Assembly (NCBI RefSeq): GCF_936928535.1
Contig: NZ_CAKZHY010000058.1
Location: 1-64,000, forward strand
DNA length: 64,000 nucleotides
Source of the DNA: an uncultured Bradyrhizobium sp.
GTDB taxonomy: Bacteria > Pseudomonadota > Alphaproteobacteria > Rhizobiales > Xanthobacteraceae
Reading direction: 5' to 3'
Of this stretch, positions 19,989 to 28,471 are shown piece by piece (within the stretch, counting starts at the first letter, position 1; the number at the start of each line of letters is the position of its first letter). The translations under genes and the position numbers were made by a program. The notes beneath the pieces are model-generated. The model did not search any database. It had not been told where the DNA came from and saw only the letters and a program-made list of their open reading frames with translations.

Positions 19989-20096
19989 GCTGCTCCCGTG
20001 CCAAAGATCTTGCCAGGGTGCGTCGGACCGTGCGGATCGCGACCGGCCGGCACGCCCTGGAACAGGTGGGACATCGGATCGCCTCGTCGTTCGCCG

Positions 20097-21032
20097 CTAA
20101 GCGGCTTCGGCGAACGCTGCGGCATTCGCGAGCAACTCTTTCACTTGAGCTGCCGACAAGGTCTCGAGCGGCGGCCGCAGGCGCTGCCAGCTGGCGTGAC
20201 CCGTGCGTTCCGCCATCAGGGCCTTGAGCGACGGCATCTGCGCGAAGCGCGAAACCAGCTCGCGTGCCTTCACGATGCGCGCCTGCGCTGCAGCGAGGGT
20301 TGCGTCGTCGTCGCTGTCGCGGAAGTGTTTGAAGACATAGGCAAGATCGCGGGCGACGAGATTCGAGGTCGCGGTGATGCAGCCCGCGCCGCCCTTGCGC
20401 AGCAGCGGCAGCAGCAGCGGGTCCGCGCCCGTCAGCACCGCAAAACCGGGGAAACGCTCGACCATCGCGGTCATGTTGGCGAAGTCACCCGAGGAATCCT
20501 TGATGCCGACGATGGTTGACGGATAGGCTTTGCGCAGCCGCTCGATCAGTGCGTGCGAGATCGGCTGCATCGACATCTGCGGGATGTGATAGAGCACGAT
20601 CTTGAGCCTGGGATCGCCGATGCGCTGGACGATCTCGCTGTAGGCGGCATAGACGCCGTCATCGCTGACGTTCTTGTAGTAGAACGGCGGCAACATCACC
20701 ACGGTGTCGACGCCGACCGACAGCGCATGGCGCGTCAACACGACCGTCTCGGTGAAGGCGGCGACGCCGGTGCCCGGCAGCAATTGGTTCGGCTTGATAC
20801 CGCCGGCGATCACGGCCTCCAGCAGCCCAGTGCGCTCGGCGACCGAGAAGGAGTTCGCCTCCCCCGTCGTGCCCAGCATCGCGATGGCGTCGCAGCCTTC
20901 GTCCAGCAGGTAACGGCAATGCGCAATGAAGCGCGCATGATCAGGCGCGAGCTCTGCGTCGAGCGGCGTCAACGCGGCGGAAAACACGCCGTGTGGGTGC
21001 AAGGGCTGGGGGTGCAGCGATGATGTCGACAA
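20097..21032 (-). CDS. Dihydrodipicolinate synthase/N-acetylneuraminate lyase family protein
   Basis: A 311-residue class I aldolase-fold protein. The GTTGEANS loop, the catalytic Tyr in LYHIPQMS and the Schiff-base Lys in VGIKDSSGD are present, then LTGADPLLLP. As first gene of an acid-sugar operon it is more likely a lyase or dehydratase for a keto-acid sugar than lysine-pathway DapA. The start is unusual: the frame opens with TTG at 21032, five bases behind a clear GGAGG, and no ATG is available near the N-terminus. A 108-base gap separates it from the kinase. Confidence 0.85.
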   Translation of the reverse strand: MSTSSLHPQPLHPHGVFSAALTPLDAELAPDHARFIAHCRYLLDEGCDAIAMLGTTGEANSFSVAERTGLLEAVIAGGIKPNQLLPGTGVAAFTETVVLTRHALSVGVDTVVMLPPFYYKNVSDDGVYAAYSEIVQRIGDPRLKIVLYHIPQMSMQPISHALIERLRKAYPSTIVGIKDSSGDFANMTAMVERFPGFAVLTGADPLLLPLLRKGGAGCITATSNLVARDLAYVFKHFRDSDDDATLAAAQARIVKARELVSRFAQMPSLKALMAERTGHASWQRLRPPLETLSAAQVKELLANAAAFAEAA

Positions 21033-21059
21033 AGCTTCCTCCGATCGTCAGATCGTTGT

Positions 21060-21076
21060 TGTTCGGAATGCGAACA
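21060..21076. promoter_or_regulatory. Palindrome in the IclR/DapA-like intergenic region
   Basis: TGTTCG and CGAACA are exact reverse complements separated by GAATG. The site lies 27 bases upstream of the DapA-like start and 62 bases upstream of the IclR open frame. Size and position fit an IclR operator controlling the divergent acid-sugar operon. No experiment is implied. Confidence 0.5.
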
Positions 21077-21138
21077 TTTGTTATCATCTGCCCCGTTGGT
21101 AAGAGCAGGTCGCCGCCGCGTCAAGGGCTGCGGCAGTC

Positions 21139-22005
21139 ATGGCAGGGCATTCAGGCATGGCCAAGGTCGAAAAGAAGGCGGTAAAGCGCATATCGGATGC
21201 GTCTGCAAAAGCACCCGAGTCGAAGAACCCCAAAAACTACGTCGCGTCCGTCGGCAAGGCCTTTGCCGTGCTCAAGAGTTTCACCAGCGAGGCCTTCGAG
21301 CTGACACTGAGTGAAGTTGCCGCACGCGCCGATCTTGATCGCGGGACCGCGTTCCGGCTGATCCAGACCCTGATCGAGCTCGGCTATCTCCAGGCGGTGC
21401 CGCAGAGCCGCCGGTTCCGCCTCGGCGTCGCCTGCCTCGACCTCGGCTATACCGTGCTGTCGCACGGGTCGTTGCGAAACATCGTGGAGCCACTGCTCCG
21501 CGATCTCGTGCCCGAAGCCGGCGATGCGGCCTCGCTCGGCATGCTCGATGGTGGTGACGTGATTTATCTCGCGCGCGTCAGCGCAGGCCTCGACCGCTAC
21601 AAGATGGATCGCCGGCCGGGCGCGCGTATCCCCGCCTACAGTGCGGCACTCGGCCATGCCATGCTGGCGCATCTTCAGCGCGACGAGCAGATCCGGCGGC
21701 TGGAGTCACGCCCTCGCGTCAAGCTGTCGGAGCGAACGCTGACCGATCTCGATGCCCTGCTCGCCCGGCTCGACCAGGTCAAGAAGAAGGGCTATGCCGT
21801 CTCCGACGGCGAGAATGCCTACGGTCTGCGTACGCTGGCGACGCCGATCCTCGACGCCCAGGGCTCTGTCATCGCCGGACTGAGCCTCACTGTGGATGCG
21901 ATGCGCATGGACATGCCGACCTTCCGCGATCAGGCGCTGCCAAAGCTGATGCGGCTGACAGGCAAAGTGCAGGAACTTGCGATCAAGTCGGGACTGGTGG
22001 GCTGA
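21139..22005 (+). CDS. IclR family transcriptional regulator
   Basis: A regulator of 288 residues with a winged helix-turn-helix (YVASVGKAFAVLKSFTSE, LSEVAARADLDRGTAFRLIQTLIELGYL) and an IclR effector domain (LRDLVPEAGDAASLGMLDG, RRPGARIPAYSAALGHAMLA, YAVSDGENAYGLRTLATPI). An in-frame ATG at 21157 would remove six residues and may be the true start. It is divergent from the DapA-like gene and is the obvious local regulator of the acid-sugar operon. A 17-base palindrome lies in the shared promoter region. Confidence 0.9.
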   Translation: MAGHSGMAKVEKKAVKRISDASAKAPESKNPKNYVASVGKAFAVLKSFTSEAFELTLSEVAARADLDRGTAFRLIQTLIELGYLQAVPQSRRFRLGVACLDLGYTVLSHGSLRNIVEPLLRDLVPEAGDAASLGMLDGGDVIYLARVSAGLDRYKMDRRPGARIPAYSAALGHAMLAHLQRDEQIRRLESRPRVKLSERTLTDLDALLARLDQVKKKGYAVSDGENAYGLRTLATPILDAQGSVIAGLSLTVDAMRMDMPTFRDQALPKLMRLTGKVQELAIKSGLVG

Positions 22006-22040
22006 TCGCCTCTCCTGCCGAGACGCGACCTTGGCGGCGG

Positions 22041-22244
22041 CTATTCCGGGACGAGGGTCGCAAGTCCGGCTTCGATGATGGTGATTTCCTCGCTGACCTG
22101 TGCGATAGCCTGCTTCGGGTCGACACCGGTCACGGCCACCAGTTGCCGCAGCAGATCCTGGCGATGCGTCAAAATTCCTTCCAGCGCATCGCGATCGTTC
22201 AGCCTCACATAGCCTTCAACGATCAATTCAACGGAACGGGACAT
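22041..22244 (-). CDS. Small hypothetical protein (67 aa)
   Basis: A 67-residue soluble, acidic and probably mainly helical protein beginning MSRSVELIVEGYVRL. I use the ATG at 22244; the frame remains open upstream but there reads as non-coding. No known domain is recognised. It lies between the convergent IclR gene and the broken ribonuclease Z gene. Confidence 0.55.
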   Translation of the reverse strand: MSRSVELIVEGYVRLNDRDALEGILTHRQDLLRQLVAVTGVDPKQAIAQVSEEITIIEAGLATLVPE

Positions 22245-22362
22245 AAATACTCTCAATACAAGCTGATTTCTGATCCTCGAAAATATCGCGACGGCGCACG
22301 GCTGCGGGGATGAAGTTGCGTCAACCTTGACAGGTAAGATTAATGGCCGTGCAACGTACCGC

Positions 22363-23043
22363 CTAAACGGCGACACGATCCAGATCGGCGGCGATCCTGA
22401 CGCTCGGAAAGATCCTGGCAGCCTCGGCCAGAATCTCGTCATCCTCATAGCGACCCGACAGATGAGTCAGCACGAGCTGCTGGACATTGTTGGCGGCCGC
22501 GAACCGGGCCGCCTCTGCTGCCGTGAGATGGCCGTAGTCCCGCGCCGTTGGCGCATCCCGATCCAGGAACGTCGCCTCGATCACCAGCAGATCGGAATCG
22601 GCGACATGGCTCGAAAGTCCCTCGGTGGTCTCGGTGTCGCCGATCACGACCAGCTTCTTGCCGCCGCTTGGAGAGCCGAGGACATCCTCCGGATCGATGG
22701 TCCGGCCTTCGATCGTGACCCGCCGTCCCGCGGCCAGCTCGCCGCGCATGGGTCCATCGGGCACACCAAGGGCTGCGAGACGGTCAGACAACCGATGGCG
22801 GCGCGCGGGACTCTGGAACGAAAAGCCAAAGCTGTCGGTGTCGCGGTGGCGGACGGGAAAACAATCGATGGCGAAGTCGCCAGCATCGATGACCTCTCCT
22901 TCAGAGAGCGGCGCGAACTGCACGGAGATCGGCGCCCTTCCCTCGCCCCACAAGCCGGCGAGCATGCGGATCACGATATCGAGCGTTTCAGACCCGGCAT
23001 GGATGGTCATCGCGTCGGAGGTCTGTCGGAGCCCCAGGGTCGA
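22363..23043 (-). pseudogene. rnz: 5'-truncated ribonuclease Z (rnz/elaC) remnant
   Basis: The frame encodes the C-terminal two thirds of a tRNA 3' processing endonuclease. From STLGLRQTSD (near 23043) on, the sequence reads like rhizobial RNase Z: DCFPVRHRDTDSFGF, VVIGDTETT, LLVIEATFLD, GHLTAAEAA and LVLTHLSGRY are intact and in frame. The N-terminal 70-80 residues, which hold the essential HxHxDH metal motif, are missing. Upstream of the break the frame reads unrelated residues for 13 codons and then meets the TetR stop codon at 23083-23085. The first internal ATG is at 23010. Without the motif it cannot be an active nuclease; a full copy may exist elsewhere. Confidence 0.78.
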
Positions 23044-23082
23044 CGCTGGCGCTGGCGTTCTTCGGCTGGTGGATCGCCTTTC

Positions 23083-23685
23083 CTATCCTCGCCGCGACTG
23101 CGCCTCGACGGCCTGCACCGCGACGCTTGCCACCTGACGCAGCGCCTCACGGTCCGAGCCCGAGGACGCCATCACGCCCATGCCGACGGAGACTGCCGAG
23201 ACATAACGCGCGAGCGCGGCGGGATCGGATGTCGGGATGAGATCACCCTCCGCCTTGGCACGTACAAAGCGGTCGCGCAGCAGGTCTTCATTCTGGGCGC
23301 GGCGCGCTGCGAGCTCGAAGGGCACGTTCTCGGAGCCGGTGCCGCAAGCAATGCCGCCTTGCACGAGCAGGCAGCCGGGGGGATTGGCGGGATCGGTCTG
23401 CTTGTCGGCGATGCCCATCAACATGCGCTCGGCAACCTCGCGGGCGGTCGGCGCGGCCACCACCTCGTCCATCCAGGCGCCGCGCAGGTTGGTGTAGCGG
23501 TCGAGCGCGGCCTTGAGCAGGCCCTCCTTGTTGCCAAAGCAGGCATAGAGGCTCGGCGGGTTGATACCCATGGCCTCGGTGAGTTGGGCAATCGTGGCGC
23601 CCTGGTAGCCGTGGCGCCAAAACACTTCCATCGCCTGATCCAACGCGACATCAGCGTCGAATTCGCGGGGGCGTCCCATGCCCAT
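23083..23685 (-). CDS. TetR/AcrR family transcriptional regulator of the RND operon
   Basis: A 200-residue TetR regulator. The N-terminal helix-turn-helix is GRPREFDADVALDQAMEVFW followed by HGYQGATIAQLTEAMGINPPSLYACFGNKEGL; the C-terminal part is the ligand domain. The ATG at 23685 sits behind GAGGAG, so I prefer it over the longer frame to 23727. It is divergent from the hlyD-RND efflux operon and almost certainly represses it. The next gene on its strand is the rnz remnant, beginning about 40 bases downstream. Confidence 0.9.
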   Translation of the reverse strand: MGMGRPREFDADVALDQAMEVFWRHGYQGATIAQLTEAMGINPPSLYACFGNKEGLLKAALDRYTNLRGAWMDEVVAAPTAREVAERMLMGIADKQTDPANPPGCLLVQGGIACGTGSENVPFELAARRAQNEDLLRDRFVRAKAEGDLIPTSDPAALARYVSAVSVGMGVMASSGSDREALRQVASVAVQAVEAQSRRG

Positions 23686-23767
23686 GTCACCACTCTCCTC
23701 GGATTCGGCGTCGTCCCTCACTCCCAACGCCAGGTCCTATCTATTTGTTCTATCTTTCTTTTCTTTT

Positions 23768-23793
23768 CCGCTTCGCAATCTTGCGGTAAGCGG
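23768..23793. promoter_or_regulatory. Imperfect hairpin in the tetR/efflux intergenic region
   Basis: CCGCTTCGCAA pairs with TTGCG-gt-AAGCGG, an 11-base-pair stem with a two-base bulge. It lies between the divergent tetR and hlyD starts, in an unusually AT-rich stretch. It could be a second regulator site or a structured leader of tetR. Confidence 0.3.
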
Positions 23794-23854
23794 CTACAAT
23801 TTTCTTAGCAAACAGTACATAAGTATCTTGCGCTGCGGTATCCAGCTCCACATC

Positions 23855-23870
23855 TGTAGTGAACACTACA
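23855..23870. promoter_or_regulatory. TetR-type operator palindrome before the efflux operon
   Basis: TGTAGTG and CACTACA are exact reverse complements with AA between. The site ends 16 bases before the hlyD start at 23887 and lies in the divergent region with tetR, where a repressor would block the efflux promoter. The assignment is by position and symmetry. Confidence 0.55.
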
Positions 23871-23886
23871 TATCTGGAGCGCGCAA

Positions 23887-25125
23887 ATGCACCCCTCCCA
23901 AGAAACGTCTTCCGCCGGCCGGCTCCGTCGCCTTCTCGGCGGCGTTGCCATCGTCGGCGCCCTCGCCGCCGCCGGCTCGATCGCGACCGGCCACTACTTC
24001 CACGCCGCGCAGGCAACGGCAGCCGCCGCGGCTGAGCAAGCCGTTCCCGTCACCGTTGCGCTGATCGAACCAAAACAGACCGTGCTGTGGGACGATTTCT
24101 CCGGCCGGCTCGAGGCCATCAACCGCGTCGAGCTTCGGCCGCGCGTTGCCGGCGCGATCCTTTCGACCAATTTCACCGAAGGCGCGCTGGTGAAGGCTGG
24201 TGAGGTCCTGTTCAAGATCGATCCGGCGCCTTATGCGGCCGAAGTCGACAAGGCCAACGCACAGCTCGAGGCCGCGAAGGCGCGCGTCGTCTTCACCCAA
24301 AGCGAGCTCGATCGCGGTGCGCAGCTGATCGGCAATGCCGTGGTCACGCGGCGGGACTACGACCAACGCGACAACGCCAATCGTGAAGCCATCGCCAATG
24401 TGAAAGCCGCCGAGGCGACGCTGCAGGCGGCAAAGCTCAATCTCGACTACACAGAAGTGCGCGCGCCGGTGGACGGCCGCGTCGGCAAGATCGAGGTCAC
24501 CGTCGGCAATCTCGTCGCCGCCGGCACCGCCTCCCCTGTGCTGACCTCGCTGGTCTCCGTCAATCCGATCTACGCTTCGTTCGATGCCGACGAAGAAGTC
24601 GTGCTGCGGGCGCTGAACGCGATCGCCGATGGCACCGGCAAGCGCGGCAATCTCGACCAGATCCCGGTCGAGATGGCGACATCAGGCGGCCTTTCGGCCA
24701 AGGGCCACATCCAGCTCATCGACAACCAGGTCAACGGCCAGAGCGGCACCATTCGTGTGCGTGCTGGGTTCCGGAACGAGGACGGCCGTCTCATCCCCGG
24801 CCAGTTCGCGCGCGTGCGCATGGGTCAGCCGAAGCAGCAGACGCTGGTCATGATCGACGAGCGCGCGATCGGCACCGACCAGGACAAGAAGTTCGTGATG
24901 GCTGTTGGCGAAGACAGCCGCGCGGTCTACCGGCCGATCACGCTCGGTGGTTCGGTCGACGGACTTCGCATCGTCACCGCGGGCCTCAAGTCCGGCGATC
25001 GCATCGTCGTCAACGGCCTCCAGCGCGTGCGTCCCGGTGCCCTCCTCAAGACCGAGGTCGCGGCGATGGGCGCGCGCGGACAGCAGGCCTCCAACCACAG
25101 CAACCAGGACGTGGTGCAACGCTGA
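23887..25125 (+). CDS. RND efflux periplasmic adaptor subunit (AcrA/MexE type)
   Basis: A 412-residue membrane fusion protein. A membrane anchor (about residues 17-38) leads to the biotinyl-lipoyl halves (RLEAINRVELRPRVAGAI; APVDGRVGKIEVTVGNLV), a helical hairpin and the beta-barrel domain. It links the inner membrane pump to an outer membrane channel. The pump gene follows after a 157-base gap filled mostly by an intergenic repeat. No outer membrane factor gene is in the operon, so a TolC-like channel must be supplied from elsewhere. Confidence 0.92.
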   Translation: MHPSQETSSAGRLRRLLGGVAIVGALAAAGSIATGHYFHAAQATAAAAAEQAVPVTVALIEPKQTVLWDDFSGRLEAINRVELRPRVAGAILSTNFTEGALVKAGEVLFKIDPAPYAAEVDKANAQLEAAKARVVFTQSELDRGAQLIGNAVVTRRDYDQRDNANREAIANVKAAEATLQAAKLNLDYTEVRAPVDGRVGKIEVTVGNLVAAGTASPVLTSLVSVNPIYASFDADEEVVLRALNAIADGTGKRGNLDQIPVEMATSGGLSAKGHIQLIDNQVNGQSGTIRVRAGFRNEDGRLIPGQFARVRMGQPKQQTLVMIDERAIGTDQDKKFVMAVGEDSRAVYRPITLGGSVDGLRIVTAGLKSGDRIVVNGLQRVRPGALLKTEVAAMGARGQQASNHSNQDVVQR

Positions 25126-25128
25126 TTA

Positions 25129-25237
25129 CGTCATCCCGGGGCGGGCGTAGCCCGAACCCGGGATCTCGCGCTTACGAAACTCCGATCACATCACCACTGG
25201 ATTCCGGGTTCGCGCTTTGCGCGCCCCGGAATGACGG
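25129..25237. repeat. Rhizobial intergenic inverted-repeat element inside the efflux operon
   Basis: The left arm (cgtcatcccggggcgggcg, then agcccgaacccgggatc) and the right arm (gattccgggttcgcgc, then cgcgccccggaatgacg) are near-perfect reverse complements about 40 bases apart. This TCATTCCGGGG-type element is widespread between genes in Bradyrhizobium. Here it fills almost the whole gap between the adaptor and pump genes, so the operon mRNA can form a large hairpin between them. Confidence 0.8.
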
Positions 25238-25282
25238 CGGAGCTGTGTGGAGAACCGAAAGATATTGCCCAGGGGCAAGGCC

Positions 25283-28200
25283 ATGAATCTCTCGAAATTC
25301 TTCATCGATCGTCCGATTTTCGCCGGCGTGCTGTCGGTGCTGATCTTTCTCGCCGGGCTGATCTCGCTGTTCGCGATGCCGATCTCGGAATACCCCGATG
25401 TCGTGCCGCCCTCGGTGCTGGTGCGCGCGACCTATCCCGGCGCCAATCCCAAGGTGATCGCGGAAACGGTGGCGACACCGATCGAGGAGCAGATCAACGG
25501 CGTCGAAGGCATGCTCTACATGTCGAGCCAGGCGACCACCGACGGCGCAATGACGCTCACGGTGACGTTCCGCCTCGGCACCGATCCCGACAAGGCGACG
25601 CAGCTGGTGCAGAACCGCGTGCAGCAGGCCGAGCCGCGCCTGCCGGCCGTGGTGCGCCAGCTCGGCATCATCACCAAGAAGTCCTCGCCCGACCTCACCA
25701 TGGTCGTGCATCTGATGTCGCCGAACAACCGCTACGACATGACGTATCTGCGCAACTATGCGGTGCTGAACGTCAAGGACCGCCTGGCGCGGATCGACGG
25801 CGTCGGCGACGTCCAGCTCTATGGTGCCGGCGACTATTCGATGCGGGTCTGGGTCGATCCGCAGAAGGCGGCCGAGCACGGTCTGACCGCGAGCGACATC
25901 GTGAAGGCGATCCAAGCCCAGAACGTCGAGGCCGCCGCCGGCGTGGTCGGCTCATCGCCGAACGTCAAGGGGATCGACCTGCAACTGTCCGTCAATGCCG
26001 AGGGACGGCTCGCCAACGAAGAGCAGTTCGGCGACATCGTCGTCAAGACCGGCTCGAAGGGCGAAGTGGTGCGGCTGCGCGACGTCGCCCGCATCGAGCT
26101 TGGCGCATCCGAATACGGCCTGCGCTCGCTGCTCGACAACAAGCAGGCGGTGGCGATCCCGATCTTCCAGGCGCCGGGCTCGAACGCGCTGGAGATCTCC
26201 GATCACGTTCGCGCCACCATGGCCGAGATCAAGAAGAACATGCCGGAGGGCGTGTCCTACCAGATCGTCTACGACCCAACCCAGTTCGTCCGCTCCTCGA
26301 TCGAGGCCGTGATCCACACCCTGCTGGAAGCGATCGCGCTGGTGGTGCTGGTCGTGATCCTGTTCCTGCAAACCTGGCGCGCCTCGATTATCCCCCTGCT
26401 CGCGGTGCCCGTCTCGATCGTCGGCACGTTCGCGGTGATGCACGTGTTCGGCTTCTCCATCAATGCGCTCAGCCTGTTTGGCCTCGTGCTCGCGATCGGC
26501 ATCGTCGTCGACGACGCCATCGTCGTGGTTGAGAACGTCGAGCGTAACATCGAAGCCGGGCTATCGCCGCGCGATGCCACCTATCAGGCGATGCGCGAGG
26601 TCTCCGGCCCGATCATCGCGATCGCGATGGTGCTGATCGCGGTGTTCGTGCCGCTGGCCTTCATCTCCGGCCTTACCGGACAGTTCTACAAGCAGTTCGC
26701 GCTGACGATCGCGATCTCGACGGTGATCTCGGCCGTCAACTCGCTGACGCTGTCGCCGGCGCTGTCCGCCCTGCTGCTGAAGGGCCATGACGAGCCGAAG
26801 GATCGGCTGACCATCATCCTGGAGAAGAGCCTCGGCTGGTTCTTCCGGCGCTTCAACCGCGCCTTCACCTACTCCTCAAGCAGCTACAGCGGCACCGTCA
26901 CCAAGGTGATCTCGGGCAAGGCCGCCGTGATGGGGCTCTATGTCGTCCTCGTCGGCATCACCGCCTTCCTGTTCCAGCAGGTGCCAAGCGGCTTCGTTCC
27001 GGGCCAGGACAAGCAATATCTGGTTGGATTCGCTCGCCTGCCCGACGGCGCAACGCTCGACCGCACCGAGGAGGTGATCCGCAAAATGAGCGACATCGCG
27101 CTGACCCAGCCCGGTGTCGAAAGCTCGGTCGCCTTCCCCGGCCTGTCGATCTCGGGTTTCACCAACTCCTCCAACGCCGGCATCGTGTTCTCGACGCTGA
27201 AACCGTTCGACGAGCGCAAGGGCGCGGCGCTGAGCGGAAACGCGATCGCGGCGGACCTCAACAAGAAATACGCCGGAATCCAGGAAGCCTTCATCGCCAT
27301 GTTCCCGCCGCCGCCGGTCAACGGCCTCGGCACCATCGGCGGCTTCAAGCTGCAGATCGAGGATCGCGCCGGTCTCGGCTATGAAGCGCTGAACGAGGCC
27401 ACCAAGGCGTTCATGGCGGCGATGCAGAAGGCGCCGGAGATCGCCGGCGTGTTCTCGAGCTTCCAGGTCAATGTGCCCCAGCTGTTCGCCGACATCGACC
27501 GCACCAAGGCGCTGCAGCTCGGCGTGCCGGTGACCGAGGTGTTCAACACGCTGCAGATCTACCTCGGGTCCTACTACGTCAACGACTTCAACAAGTTTGG
27601 CCGCACCTACTCGGTCTATGTGCAGGCCGACGCGCCGTTCCGTGCCCGGGCCGACGATATCAGGCAGCTCAAGGTGCGCTCATCCTCCGGCGACATGGTG
27701 CCGTTGTCGGCGCTGCTGACGATCCGTCAGAGCGCGGGGCCCGAGCGTGCGATCCGATACAACGGCTTCCTGTCGTCGGACATCAATGCCGCTGCGGCGC
27801 CCGGCTATTCGTCCGGCCAGGCGCAGGAAGCGGCGACGCGGATCGCAGCGGAGGTGCTGCCGCCCGGCTTCGCCTTCGAATGGACCGACTTGACCTATCA
27901 GGAGTTCATCGCCGGCAATTCCGGTCTGTGGGTGTTTCCGCTGGCGATCCTCCTGGTGTTCCTGGTACTGGCCGCGCTCTATGAGAGCCTGACCCTGCCG
28001 CTCTCGATCATCATGATCGTCCCGATGGGTCTGCTCGCCGCGATGTTCGGCGTCTGGCTCTCCAAGGGTGACAACAATGTCTTCACCCAGATCGGCCTGA
28101 TCGTGCTGGTCGGCCTCTCCGCCAAGAACGCAATCCTGATCGTCGAATTCGCCCGCGAGCTCGAATTCGCCGGACGGACGCCGATCCGCGCCGCGATCGA

Positions 28201-28471
28201 AGCGAGCCGCTTGCGATTGCGCCCGATCCTGATGACCTCGATGGCGTTCATCATGGGCGTGCTGCCGCTGGTGCTTTCGACCGGCGCCGGCTCGGAGATG
28301 CGCCGCGCCATGGGCGTTGCGGTGTTCTCCGGCATGATCGGCGTCACCGTGTTCGGCCTGTTCCTGACGCCGGTGTTCTATGTGCTGCTGCGGACCATCA
28401 CCGGCATGAAGCCGCTGGTGCATCACGGCAGCGGCACCAACGCAGCGCCAGTCCATACTTCGAGCCACTAG
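25283..28471 (+). CDS. RND multidrug efflux pump, AcrB/MexF type
   Basis: A 1062-residue HAE1-family inner membrane pump of typical length. It opens with MNLSKFFIDRPIFAGVLSV and shows the fourth-helix proton relay in LVLAIGIVVDDAIVVVENVER (Asp-Asp) and GLSAKNAILIVEFARE with the conserved Lys. Two large periplasmic loops and twelve membrane segments are present. The start at 25283 follows AGGGGCAAGG; the frame to 25247 runs into the repeat element. The gene ends in a convergent four-base overlap with the TauE/SafE gene (CTAG at 28468-28471). Confidence 0.95.
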   Translation: MNLSKFFIDRPIFAGVLSVLIFLAGLISLFAMPISEYPDVVPPSVLVRATYPGANPKVIAETVATPIEEQINGVEGMLYMSSQATTDGAMTLTVTFRLGTDPDKATQLVQNRVQQAEPRLPAVVRQLGIITKKSSPDLTMVVHLMSPNNRYDMTYLRNYAVLNVKDRLARIDGVGDVQLYGAGDYSMRVWVDPQKAAEHGLTASDIVKAIQAQNVEAAAGVVGSSPNVKGIDLQLSVNAEGRLANEEQFGDIVVKTGSKGEVVRLRDVARIELGASEYGLRSLLDNKQAVAIPIFQAPGSNALEISDHVRATMAEIKKNMPEGVSYQIVYDPTQFVRSSIEAVIHTLLEAIALVVLVVILFLQTWRASIIPLLAVPVSIVGTFAVMHVFGFSINALSLFGLVLAIGIVVDDAIVVVENVERNIEAGLSPRDATYQAMREVSGPIIAIAMVLIAVFVPLAFISGLTGQFYKQFALTIAISTVISAVNSLTLSPALSALLLKGHDEPKDRLTIILEKSLGWFFRRFNRAFTYSSSSYSGTVTKVISGKAAVMGLYVVLVGITAFLFQQVPSGFVPGQDKQYLVGFARLPDGATLDRTEEVIRKMSDIALTQPGVESSVAFPGLSISGFTNSSNAGIVFSTLKPFDERKGAALSGNAIAADLNKKYAGIQEAFIAMFPPPPVNGLGTIGGFKLQIEDRAGLGYEALNEATKAFMAAMQKAPEIAGVFSSFQVNVPQLFADIDRTKALQLGVPVTEVFNTLQIYLGSYYVNDFNKFGRTYSVYVQADAPFRARADDIRQLKVRSSSGDMVPLSALLTIRQSAGPERAIRYNGFLSSDINAAAAPGYSSGQAQEAATRIAAEVLPPGFAFEWTDLTYQEFIAGNSGLWVFPLAILLVFLVLAALYESLTLPLSIIMIVPMGLLAAMFGVWLSKGDNNVFTQIGLIVLVGLSAKNAILIVEFARELEFAGRTPIRAAIEASRLRLRPILMTSMAFIMGVLPLVLSTGAGSEMRRAMGVAVFSGMIGVTVFGLFLTPVFYVLLRTITGMKPLVHHGSGTNAAPVHTSSH

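Noticed and set aside
18903..20519. 538-residue plus-strand frame
   Set aside because: Shadow frame antisense to the kinase and DapA-like genes.
22327..23808. 493-residue plus-strand frame
   Set aside because: It is antisense to the rnz remnant and tetR and has low-complexity His/Arg/Gly content.
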